64,000 nt of DNA, from positions 1 to 64,000 of the forward strand of contig NZ_JADYVD010000018.1 of the NCBI RefSeq assembly GCF_020193575.1, in the 5' to 3' direction. Origin of the DNA: Ensifer sp. IC4062 (GTDB taxonomy: Bacteria; Pseudomonadota; Alphaproteobacteria; Rhizobiales; Rhizobiaceae). The notes under the pieces are model-generated. The model made no database searches, had not been told where the DNA came from, and worked only from the letters and a program-made list of their open reading frames with translations. Positions 1-9,003 of the stretch are shown piece by piece (position 1 is the first letter of the stretch; each line of letters opens with the position of its first letter). The position numbers were made by a program, and so were the translations under genes.

Positions 1-564
1 ATCCTGGAAGGCGCCGACGAGCATGCTGCCGACCGGATAGAAGACGAATACGGCAACGAGAAAGACGAGGAGGGAAATCGCGCCGACGACGAAAGCATCG
101 CCCTTCATCGCGCCGCGCTCGGCAAGGCCGAAGGAAAAGATGAGAACGAAGACGAGCGCTGAAAGCACAGCGCCGGCGCCCATGGAGGGCTGCCCGTCGG
201 CAAGCGCGCCGAAGAGCGTTTCGCTGATCGTCCAGGTCCAGCCGGTAAAGCCGATCGCCAGGCCCTGCAGCGCGAGACATGCAATTGCGAGCGCGCCAAT
301 CCAAGCGAGGAGAGTGCCGCGTCGCTGTGCATTGCCGACAAAACGGCAGGCGCCGGCGAGGAGGAGCAACAGCGCTGGAGCCGCAAGCCACCACCGACCG
401 TTCGCGATCTGCATCAGGCCGGGCGAAACGGACGGGTTGCCCGGAAAATCCGCGAGCCATCCGAAGCCGAAGAAGCCGCCCTCGATGCGGTACCAGGGCA
501 GGACGAGCAAGGCCGCCAGCCCAAGCGCGAGGACGATATCCAGTCTGCGATTGCGGTGTTCCAT
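1..564 (-). CDS. ABC transporter permease, AfuB/ThiP type (partial, C-terminus outside window)
   Basis: The ATG is at 564 on the minus strand and the frame stays open for 188 codons to the window edge, so only the N-terminal part is present. The translation has several long hydrophobic stretches (for example ALGLAALLVLPW near residue 20 and ISLLVFLVAVFVFYPVGSML near residue 170), as in the two-domain permeases of the ferric/hexose-phosphate ABC family. It follows the binding-protein gene at 826-1854 on the same strand after a 261-base gap, so it is very likely its membrane partner. The function call rests mainly on that neighbour and on the membrane profile. The ATPase gene presumably lies beyond the window. 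Confidence 0.75.
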   Translation of the reverse strand, partial: MEHRNRRLDIVLALGLAALLVLPWYRIEGGFFGFGWLADFPGNPSVSPGLMQIANGRWWLAAPALLLLLAGACRFVGNAQRRGTLLAWIGALAIACLALQGLAIGFTGWTWTISETLFGALADGQPSMGAGAVLSALVFVLIFSFGLAERGAMKGDAFVVGAISLLVFLVAVFVFYPVGSMLVGAFQD

Positions 565-825
565 CGATCGCGTTTGCCTAGAGCCTTAGGGGTCGCCAGA
601 ACCGCGCTTGGGTCAATCCAGGCATCAGTGCGACCGATTGCAAGTTGGTTAAGCGACATGCGCCGTGAGGTCTCCCACCGCATCGTCGAGAGCGCGGTGT
701 GAAGGGTTCGACCGGCCGACGGGGTGCCGCCGGCCGCAATCCGCCAGAATGCCCACAGCTGCAGCACTTCGAACCGCTGCTCTTTCTTCCTTAAACCGGC
801 GACGATCTAAGGGAACATGCAGCGA
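565..825 (-). other. Intergenic gap between binding-protein and permease genes
   Basis: No convincing gene is seen here. CGGCCG at 713-718 and again at 731-736 could form a short GC-rich hairpin in the transcript reading leftwards, just after the binding-protein gene. Such hairpins often dampen expression of permease genes relative to the binding protein, but the stem is short and the role is inferred. Confidence 0.3.
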
Positions 826-1854
826 TCAGTTGGCGTGGGCGCCGATCTCCCGGTCCCAGCGCTCCAGCAGCGCCTTGCGCTTGGCCGGATCGCCATATGT
901 CTTGAAGTCGTAGTCGATCAGCTTGATGTCCTCGAACTTCGGCGCTTCCTTCGGAACTTCTGCCGTCTTGTTCGACGGGAGCTGGAAGGATTTCGCCTCC
1001 TTCATTTTCGACTGTACCGCGGCCGAGAGCGCCCAGTCGTACCACTTCTTGGCATTGTCGAGATTCTTCGCACCCTTGATGATCGACATGGAGCCGATCT
1101 CGTAGCCGGTGCCCTCGCAGGGTGCCACCGACTTAACCGGGAAGCCCTCGACCGTCTGGGCCACCGCGTCATGCATGAAGACGATGCCGATCGCGGTCTC
1201 GCCGCGGGCCGCCGCCTTGACCGGCGCCGAACCGGATTTGGTATATTGCGAGACGTTGCCGTTCAGCTTCTTCAGGTAGTCGAATGCCTGGTCCTCGCCC
1301 ATGATCTGAACGAGCGTGGCCAGCGCGGTATAGGCGGTGCCGGACGAGTTCGGATTGGCGATCTGGACCTCGCCCTTGTACGACGCATCGAGCAAATCCG
1401 CCCAGCACTTGGGCTCCTTGAGTTTCTTCTGCTTGAGGATCTCGGTGTTGTAGCCCCAGCCGAGCGCGCCGGCATAGACGCCAACCGTTCGGTAGCCGGC
1501 ACTCTCGGCCTGCTTGACAGCCCAGTCCTGCAGTTCGGCGAGCATCGGCGACTTGTATTCGAGCGTCAGCCCCTCGGAGGCCGCCTGCAGGTGCGGGTCG
1601 CCGGTGCCCGCCCACCAGATATCGGTCTTTGGATTGCGTGCCTCGGCGCGGATCTTCGCATAGGTTTCACCGGACGAAAGGCGAACCATGTTGACCGAAA
1701 CGCCGGTCTCCTTCTCGAAGGCGCCCTCCATCTGTTCGCAGATCACCACATCCGCCGAGCAGATGAGATTGAGACTTCCATCGGCATGCGCGGAAAAGGC
1801 AAAGAAAGTCACACCCGCGGCAAGTGTTGCCGCGGCCATTTTCATCGAACCCAT
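826..1854 (-). CDS. ABC transporter substrate-binding protein, AfuA/FbpA family
   Basis: This 342-residue protein begins with a clear Sec signal peptide (hydrophobic core ATLAAGVTFFAFSAHA, cleavage likely after residue 24). The mature part reads DGSLNLICSADVVICEQMEGAF, typical of family 1/6 periplasmic binding proteins annotated as iron(III) or sugar-phosphate binders. It lies upstream of the permease at 1-564 and divergent from a LacI regulator, with about 190 bases between the two starts. AfuA of Actinobacillus pleuropneumoniae, once called an iron binder, was shown to bind hexose phosphates. A LacI neighbour makes a sugar-type ligand at least as likely as iron here; that is inference. Confidence 0.85.
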   Translation of the reverse strand: MGSMKMAAATLAAGVTFFAFSAHADGSLNLICSADVVICEQMEGAFEKETGVSVNMVRLSSGETYAKIRAEARNPKTDIWWAGTGDPHLQAASEGLTLEYKSPMLAELQDWAVKQAESAGYRTVGVYAGALGWGYNTEILKQKKLKEPKCWADLLDASYKGEVQIANPNSSGTAYTALATLVQIMGEDQAFDYLKKLNGNVSQYTKSGSAPVKAAARGETAIGIVFMHDAVAQTVEGFPVKSVAPCEGTGYEIGSMSIIKGAKNLDNAKKWYDWALSAAVQSKMKEAKSFQLPSNKTAEVPKEAPKFEDIKLIDYDFKTYGDPAKRKALLERWDREIGAHAN

Positions 1855-1897
1855 GATTTCCTCCCAGATTGTGCCGGCGCCTCCATGCCGGGCGCTG

Positions 1898-2022
1898 TTG
1901 CAAGCGCGTGCAAATGCTGCATGAGCCGATTTTTACTGTCAACATTTTTCTTTGGCTCTGCAGTGGTTATGGCCATCGTCACGACTTGCACGCAATTGCA
2001 AAGTTGTGCAAACTCCGTGCAC
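1898..2022. promoter_or_regulatory. Operator-like cluster in the divergent promoter region
   Basis: The intergenic region between the binding-protein gene and the LacI gene holds repeated TTGCA/TGCAA half sites: TTGCAA at 1898-1903 and GTGCAA at 1908-1913, then TTGCAC (1986-1991), the palindrome GCAATTGC (1992-1999), GTGCAA (2006-2011) and GTGCAC (2017-2022). TTGCAC and GTGCAA are reverse complements. LacI regulators commonly bind such dyads, so these are candidate operators for the adjacent regulator controlling both directions. Confidence 0.45.
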
Positions 2023-2046
2023 AGATCACAACAGATCCGGGCCATC

Positions 2047-3060
2047 GTGTCGCAAAAGCCTTTCGTCAGTGCTCAGGAGGTCGCCGAACGGGCGGGTGTT
2101 TCCCGTTCCGCCGTTTCGCGCACCTTCACGCCGGGCGCCAGCGTCTCGCCGGAGACGCGGCGAAAGGTGGTGGAGGCGGCCGACGCGCTTGGCTATCATG
2201 TCAATCATCTCGCCCGCGGGCTGATGCTGAACGAAAGCGGGATCGTCTGCCTCATCGTCTCGGACATGGGCACGCCCTACCGATCGAGCCTGATCCGGGC
2301 GGTGACACAGCAATTGCAGGATGCCGGCAAGATCGCCATGCTGGTCAATACAGACCGATCCGACGGCAGCGTCGATCTCGCGCTCAGGCAGGCAATCCGA
2401 TATCGCGCCGACGCCTCGATCATTCTGTCGGGCATGCCGGACAAGTCGATCACCCAGCTCTGTCTCAAGAACGGGCAGAGATTGGTGCTGATCAACCGTG
2501 ATGACGATCAGGAGGGACCGTTCAGGATCAACCTTGATGACGCCGCCGCGGCGGGCAGGCTTGTCACCGCCTTCCTGCGCGCCGGCTGCCGCCGCCTTGC
2601 CTTTGCCAATTCCGAAGCCGGAACGCCAAGCCTGATGGCGCGTGAGCGCGGTTTCGTTGCGGCCGCGAAGGCGATCGGCCTCGAGGTCGTCGTCGAACGC
2701 TACGGACCGACCGGCTATGAAAGCGGCCGCGTGCTGGCACAAAGGCTGCTGACGCAGAGCGAGCGGCCCGATGCCGTTTTCTGCGCAACCGACCTCATCG
2801 CCTGCGGCTTCATGGACGCCGCCCGACACCAGTTCTCGATTTCAATTCCACCCCAGCTTTGCGTCGCCGGCTTCGACGACATTGAGCAGGCCGCCTGGTC
2901 GTCCTACGAATTGACGACGTTTGCCCAACCGGTCGAGGCGATCGCCCGGGAGGCGGTTGCGTGGCTCGGCAAGGACAGCTCGGAAAATCCTGCCGAACGC
3001 AATCATTCGGTCAGACTGAACGCCGATCTCGTCTGGCGTTCCTCCATCCGCGGCGGGTAA
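2047..3060 (+). CDS. LacI family transcriptional regulator
   Basis: From the GTG at 2047 the protein has 337 residues, the usual LacI length. The N-terminus carries the LacI helix-turn-helix (SAQEVAERAGVSRSAVSRTF) and the hinge helix region, followed by a periplasmic-binding-protein-like sensor domain (for example GIVCLIVSDMGTPYRSSLI). The frame stays open far upstream on top of the opposite-strand transporter gene, but that part has no LacI homology and would place residues ahead of the helix-turn-helix; an ATG at 1969 is the other plausible start. It is divergent from the AfuA-type transporter and probably controls it in response to the imported ligand or a metabolite. Confidence 0.85.
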   Translation: MSQKPFVSAQEVAERAGVSRSAVSRTFTPGASVSPETRRKVVEAADALGYHVNHLARGLMLNESGIVCLIVSDMGTPYRSSLIRAVTQQLQDAGKIAMLVNTDRSDGSVDLALRQAIRYRADASIILSGMPDKSITQLCLKNGQRLVLINRDDDQEGPFRINLDDAAAAGRLVTAFLRAGCRRLAFANSEAGTPSLMARERGFVAAAKAIGLEVVVERYGPTGYESGRVLAQRLLTQSERPDAVFCATDLIACGFMDAARHQFSISIPPQLCVAGFDDIEQAAWSSYELTTFAQPVEAIAREAVAWLGKDSSENPAERNHSVRLNADLVWRSSIRGG

Positions 3061-3074
3061 CCGGCGAACGATCA

Positions 3075-3167
3075 CTGCTCAAATCGGAATCGATTTGGGC
3101 GCAACTCATCCGGCGATTCAAAGTGCTACAGCGATCCTTGCGCGTCTCAAGATGCGTGGCGCTGTGG
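3075..3167 (+). repeat. Degenerate RIME-like element
   Basis: This resembles the better preserved elements in the window: a first dyad (AAATCG...CGATTT), then GATTCAAAGTGCTACAG and a second dyad around GCGCGTCTCAAGATGCGTGGCGC. It lies directly after the LacI gene and has diverged in the first half. Confidence 0.55.
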
Positions 3168-3296
3168 CTTGCAATTTCCGCATGCGCCGGCTGGCAATCG
3201 CGATCCAACGGGCGCATGCTGGCTGCATCGTCCTCGATGGTCGGTGGTGCGCACGCCGTCGCACGGTTCGCTGCCCGAGGGCGATGATCGGACGAC

Positions 3297-3398
3297 TGCA
3301 TGTTTCCCTAAATCGGAGCCGACTTAAGGACAAGACATGCAGCAAGTCAGAGTGCTACAGCGACCTTTCTGCGTCCGAAGAGACGCATGGCGCTGCAG
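3297..3398 (+). repeat. RIME-type intergenic element (two palindromes)
   Basis: The element opens CTGCATGTTTCCCTAAATCG, continues with the opposing arm GACTTAAGGACAAGACATGCAG, then AAGTCAGAGTGCTACAGCGA and a second dyad around CGTCCGAAGAGACG ending CGCTGCAG. The same architecture recurs at least five more times here. It matches the published description of Rhizobium-specific intergenic mosaic elements (about 100 bp, two large palindromes). It ends 27 bases before the dodecin start. Confidence 0.8.
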
Positions 3399-3425
3399 GA
3401 TCAATCAGAACCCGAGGAGGTTACT

Positions 3426-3635
3426 GTGAGCGGGCACGTCTACAAGAAGATAGAGTTGATCGGAAGTTCAACGGCCTCGGTTACCGACGCCATCGAAGCG
3501 GCGATTTCGCGCGCCTCGAAAACCATGCGCAATCTCGACTGGTTCGAGGTCGATCAGATACGGGGGCAGATCGTCAACGGGGAGGTCGCGCATTATCAGG
3601 TCGTTATGAAGGTGGGTTTCCGCCTCGACGATTGA
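3426..3635 (+). CDS. Dodecin family flavin-binding protein
   Basis: A 69-residue protein beginning VSGHVYKKIELIGSS, with the dodecin pattern: a short beta strand, an amphipathic helix (SVTDAIEAAISRASKTMRN), then two strands with LDWFEVDQIRGQIVNG and HYQVVMKVGFRLDD. Dodecins are dodecameric flavin storage/buffer proteins; the conserved Trp in LDWFEV stacks on the flavin. The GTG at 3426 is preferred because GAGGAGG sits just upstream and the length then fits the family; an in-frame ATG at 3387 lies inside the RIME element. It stands alone, possibly sharing a flavin theme with the monooxygenase downstream. Confidence 0.9.
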   Translation: MSGHVYKKIELIGSSTASVTDAIEAAISRASKTMRNLDWFEVDQIRGQIVNGEVAHYQVVMKVGFRLDD

Positions 3636-3697
3636 TGCGCGCGGCCGATGGCATCCGGTGCCGGCGACCTTCCTTAAAGGAGGCCTCTCGCCAAACC

Positions 3698-3833
3698 CTC
3701 CCCACAAGGGGGAGGGGCTTACGATGCAGCGCCTGCTCCGTCTCGGCCCCGACGCTTCCATGGTTTGAGGGTGTTGGAATTGGCACCTGCGTTGGCCGCG
3801 GGTGCCAAGCCCCTCCCCCTTGTGGGGAGGGGT
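3698..3833. repeat. Pair of GC-rich CTCCCC/GGGGAG palindromic repeats
   Basis: A CCCTCCCCACAAGGGGGAGG unit near 3700 and an inverted copy CCCCTCCCCCTTGTGGGGAG near 3812 form short perfect or nearly perfect hairpins and could also pair with each other. The same core occurs near 28285 and 40096, so it is a small dispersed palindromic repeat. The first copy could also serve as a terminator for the dodecin gene. Confidence 0.6.
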
Positions 3834-3930
3834 CTTGATTTCGGGAGTACCGTAGCCGGTCCCTTCCTTTACATTTCGGCTTCCCGTGCGCACACTCGCG
3901 CCCCAGGAAGCGGTCCGTTGGGAGGCGGTC

Positions 3931-5826
<1,896 letters not shown>

Positions 5827-5829
5827 CGC

Positions 5830-5879
5830 TGCAACAGGCTGGCTGCCACACCTGTGGCGATGCGTTGTTCGGCGCAACA
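5830..5879 (+). promoter_or_regulatory. Candidate upstream activator sites for the sigma-54 promoter
   Basis: Two dyads sit 55-95 bases upstream of the -24 element: the perfect inverted repeat GCCACA-CC-TGTGGC (5845-5858) and TGTT-CGGCGC-AACA (5866-5879). GCAACAGG also occurs twice, at 5831 and 5874. This is the normal position for binding by an enhancer-type activator, here presumably the AcoR-like protein encoded just upstream. Which dyad is bound is not known. Confidence 0.5.
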
Positions 5880-5935
5880 GGCCCGCCCACCAATCGTCTT
5901 TGAAATCATTGGATTTTCTTCGCCCGCAAACGGCT

Positions 5936-5951
5936 TGGCACGGCCATTGCA
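5936..5951 (+). promoter_or_regulatory. Sigma-54 (-24/-12) promoter
   Basis: TGGCACG-GCCA-TTGCA matches the RpoN consensus TGGCACG-N4-TTGCW exactly, with the GG/GC spacing intact. It lies 41 bases upstream of the ATG at 5992, directly after a sigma-54 activator gene, and should drive the dehydrogenase and monooxygenase genes. Confidence 0.88.
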
Positions 5952-5991
5952 GATCGCTGCTCAACCATAACGGCATCGATCAGGAGGAAAC

Positions 5992-7065
5992 ATGCGAGCG
6001 CTCAGATTTCATGCGGCCAAGGATCTCAGGATCGAGGATATCCCGACACCGGAGAAGCCGGCGGCCGGGCAGGTGCTGATCCGCAATCGCTTCGTCGGCA
6101 TCTGCGGCACCGACCTGCACGAATATGCCTACGGCCCGATCTTCATTCCGAAGGAGCCGCACCCCTTTACTGGCGCATATGGTCCTCAAGTCTTAGGACA
6201 TGAGTTCGGAGGCGTGGTCGAGGCGGTCGGCGACGGAGTGATCTCGGTTCGCGCCGGCGACCGTGTTTCCGTGCAGCCGTTGATCATGCCGCGGTCCGGC
6301 GACTACTTCGCCGATCGCGGCCTCTTCCACCTGAGCCCGGAGTTGGCGCTGGCGGGCTTGAGCTGGGCATCGGGGGGCATGGCCGAATACGCTCTTCTCA
6401 ACGAATACAATGTCGAGAAGATTCCCGACGAGATGACGGACGAGGAGGCAGCACTCGTCGAGCCGACCGCCGTTGCGGTCTATGCCTGCGACCGCGGCGG
6501 GGTGACGGCCGGCAGCAGCGTGCTCGTGACCGGCGCCGGGCCGATCGGCGTGCTGGCTCTGCTTGCCGCGCGTGCGGCCGGTGCAGCGCAGCTTTTCGTC
6601 TCCGATATCAACGACGCTCGCCTCGAATTCGCGGCATCGATCTTGCCGGATCTGGTTACCATCAACCCTCAGCGAAGAAGACTGGGTGAGGTCGTGCGCG
6701 CTTTGACCGAAGGCAACGTCGGCTGCGACGTCGCGATCGAATGTGTCGGAAACGAGCACGCGCTCAAGGCCTGTGTCGATGCAGTACGCAAGCAGGGCGT
6801 CGCCGTGCAGACGGGGCTACACCCGCACGAGAACCCGCTCGATTGGTTCCAGGTCACCTTCAAGGATATCGATCTGCGCGGCTCCTGGGCCTATCCAACC
6901 CACTACTGGCCGCGGGTCATCCGCCTGATCGCGTCCGGCCTCCTGCCGGCAAAGCGGATCGTCACGAGGCGCATCGCCCTCGATGAAGCGGTGGCCAACG
7001 GCTTCGACGCGCTTCTCGATCCGTCCGGCAAGCACCTGAAGATCCTGATCGATCTCATGAAGTGA
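5992..7065 (+). CDS. Zinc-type alcohol dehydrogenase, 2,3-butanediol dehydrogenase-like
   Basis: This 357-residue protein belongs to the medium-chain dehydrogenase family. It shows the catalytic-zinc region FVGICGTDLHEYAYGPIFIP and GHEFGGVVEAVGDGVISV, and a Rossmann fold with VLVTGAGPIGVLALLAARAAGA. The ending of the first motif is typical of (R,R)-butanediol dehydrogenases. The lobe that normally carries four structural-zinc cysteines (after VQPLIMPRSGDYFADRG) contains none, so this enzyme probably lacks structural zinc. AGGAGG precedes the ATG. It is the first gene downstream of the sigma-54 promoter and probably oxidises or reduces an alcohol/ketone pair such as butanediol/acetoin; the substrate is inferred. 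Confidence 0.85.
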   Translation: MRALRFHAAKDLRIEDIPTPEKPAAGQVLIRNRFVGICGTDLHEYAYGPIFIPKEPHPFTGAYGPQVLGHEFGGVVEAVGDGVISVRAGDRVSVQPLIMPRSGDYFADRGLFHLSPELALAGLSWASGGMAEYALLNEYNVEKIPDEMTDEEAALVEPTAVAVYACDRGGVTAGSSVLVTGAGPIGVLALLAARAAGAAQLFVSDINDARLEFAASILPDLVTINPQRRRLGEVVRALTEGNVGCDVAIECVGNEHALKACVDAVRKQGVAVQTGLHPHENPLDWFQVTFKDIDLRGSWAYPTHYWPRVIRLIASGLLPAKRIVTRRIALDEAVANGFDALLDPSGKHLKILIDLMK

Positions 7066-7134
7066 CACCGATGTTCACGCGCCGGCGGATGAGGAGCCGC
7101 CCAGCGACCACCCAAGCAAAACGGAGGAGATCTC

Positions 7135-8937
7135 ATGCTTGAAGAAAGTCCCAGCACCCGCATCGACAGCGCGCTCGCCAAGCTCGGCAGGGCGCTCGAA
7201 CAGGGCGATATCGAGGCCGCCGTCAACCTGTTCCAGGCGGATTGCTACTGGCGCGATCTCGTCGCGTTTACCTGGAATATCAGGACGATGGAGGGGCGGG
7301 ACCAAATCCGCGACATGCTGACGAGCCAGCTCGCGCTGGTGAGGCCGGCGCAGTTCCGGCAGGACGCGAACGAACAGGCGAGCGGCACAGACGGCGTGAC
7401 CGACGGGTGGTTCGAATTCGAGACTGACGTGGCGCGGGGCTACGGCCATATCCGATTGAAGAACGGCCTCATCTGGACGCTTCTCACGACGATGACCGAG
7501 CTTAAAGGGCACGAGGAGCCGAAAGGCTTCAAGCGGCCACTCGGCGCCGAGCATGGCCACGACCCCAATCGCCGGACGTGGAAGGAAAAGCGCGAGCGGG
7601 AGGCGGCCGAGCTCGGCTACGCGACGCAACCCTATGTCGTCATCATCGGCGGCGGTCAGGGCGGCATCGCGCTCGGCGCGCGCCTGCGTCAGTTGAACGT
7701 GCCGGCGATCATCATCGAGAAGAACGAACGCCCGGGCGATAGCTGGCGCAAGCGCTACAAGTCGCTCTGCTTGCACGACCCGGTCTGGTACGACCATCTG
7801 CCTTATATTCCCTTCCCGGAGAATTGGCCGGTCTTCGCGCCCAAGGACAAGATCGGCGACTGGCTGGAGATGTATACCAAGGTGATGGAGCTCAACTACT
7901 GGGGCTCGACCACCTGCAGGTCGGCTAAGTACGACGAGGAGGCGAAGGAGTGGACGGTCGTCGTCGAGCGCAACGGCGAGGAAGTCGTGCTCAGGCCGAA
8001 GCAACTCGTGCTCGCGACCGGGATGTCGGGCAAGCCGAACATCCCGAAACTCGCGGGGCAGGACGTCTTCAAGGGCGAACAGCAGCATTCGTCTGAACAT
8101 CCGGGCCCGGACGCCTATCGCGACAAGAAGGTAGTCGTCATTGGCTCCAACAATTCGGCGCATGATATCTGCGCAGCGCTTTGGCAAGGCGGTGCCGACG
8201 TGACGATGGTGCAGCGTTCGTCGACGCACATCGTGCGCTCGGACACGCTGATGGACATCGGCCTCGGGGATCTTTATTCCGAGCGGGCGGTCGCCGCCGG
8301 CATGACGACGCGCAAGGCGGACCTGATCTTCGCGTCGCTGCCCTACCGGATCATGCACGAGTTCCAGATTCCGCTTTACGAGAAGATGCGCGAGCGCGAC
8401 GCCAAGTTCTACGCGGATCTGGAAAAGGCCGGCTTCATGCTCGACTGGGGCGCCGATGGTTCCGGCCTGTTCATGAAATATCTGCGCCGCGGGTCCGGCT
8501 ACTACATCGATGTCGGCGCCTGCGATCTCGTCATCGACGGCAGCATCAAGCTGAAATCCGGCTCCGACGTCAGCCACCTGACGGAAGATGCCGTCGTCTT
8601 GAAGGACGGCACCGAGCTTCCGGCCGATCTCATCGTCTACGCCACCGGTTATGGCTCAATGAACGGCTGGGCGGCCGATCTCATCTCGAAGGAGGTCGCC
8701 GACAAGGTCGGCAAGGTCTGGGGCCTAGGTTCAGCTACGCCGAAGGATCCCGGTCCGTGGGAGGGCGAGCAGCGCAACATGTGGAAGCCGACGCAGCAGG
8801 AGGCGCTCTGGTTCCACGGCGGCAACCTGCATCAGTCGCGGCACTATTCGCAGTATCTTTCATTGCAGCTGAAGGCTCGCTGCGAAGGCATTCCCACGCC
8901 GGTCTATGGTCTTCAGGAGCGTCATCACCTCGGCTGA
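7135..8937 (+). CDS. FAD-dependent monooxygenase (FMO/Baeyer-Villiger type) with N-terminal NTF2-like domain
   Basis: The 600-residue protein has about 150 N-terminal residues resembling a SnoaL/NTF2-like fold, then an FAD Rossmann motif VVIIGGGQGGIALGARL (about residue 165) and an NADP Rossmann motif VVVIGSNNSAHDICAAL (about 340). Between them is FKGEQQHSSEHP, which fits the FxGxxxHxxx core shared by flavin-containing monooxygenases and Baeyer-Villiger enzymes, but with His where these families carry Tyr/Phe or Trp. GGAGGAG precedes the ATG. It follows the butanediol-dehydrogenase-like gene by 69 bases and should be co-transcribed; a ketone produced by the dehydrogenase is a reasonable but unproven substrate. 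Confidence 0.85.
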   Translation: MLEESPSTRIDSALAKLGRALEQGDIEAAVNLFQADCYWRDLVAFTWNIRTMEGRDQIRDMLTSQLALVRPAQFRQDANEQASGTDGVTDGWFEFETDVARGYGHIRLKNGLIWTLLTTMTELKGHEEPKGFKRPLGAEHGHDPNRRTWKEKREREAAELGYATQPYVVIIGGGQGGIALGARLRQLNVPAIIIEKNERPGDSWRKRYKSLCLHDPVWYDHLPYIPFPENWPVFAPKDKIGDWLEMYTKVMELNYWGSTTCRSAKYDEEAKEWTVVVERNGEEVVLRPKQLVLATGMSGKPNIPKLAGQDVFKGEQQHSSEHPGPDAYRDKKVVVIGSNNSAHDICAALWQGGADVTMVQRSSTHIVRSDTLMDIGLGDLYSERAVAAGMTTRKADLIFASLPYRIMHEFQIPLYEKMRERDAKFYADLEKAGFMLDWGADGSGLFMKYLRRGSGYYIDVGACDLVIDGSIKLKSGSDVSHLTEDAVVLKDGTELPADLIVYATGYGSMNGWAADLISKEVADKVGKVWGLGSATPKDPGPWEGEQRNMWKPTQQEALWFHGGNLHQSRHYSQYLSLQLKARCEGIPTPVYGLQERHHLG

Positions 8938-8951
8938 GCGACAATAAAATG

Positions 8952-8984
8952 CGCCAGCCGGCTCATCTTCCGGCTGGCGTCTTA
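8952..8984. terminator. Hairpin terminator between convergent genes
   Basis: A perfect 10-bp stem CGCCAGCCGG/CCGGCTGGCG with an eight-base loop sits between the monooxygenase (plus) and the RND gene (minus), which converge. The T-tract is weak on either side, so it may work in both directions with modest efficiency. Confidence 0.7.
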
Positions 8985-9003
8985 AGAATGATAGCGGAAG
9001 AGC

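Noticed and set aside
817..3060. A 747-codon plus-strand frame spanning the binding-protein gene and the LacI gene
   Set aside because: Only the part after about 2047 has LacI family sequence; the first 400 codons are the antisense shadow of the binding-protein gene at 826-1854.
7075..8577. A 500-codon minus-strand frame
   Set aside because: Antisense to the flavin monooxygenase; no motifs, typical GC-rich shadow.
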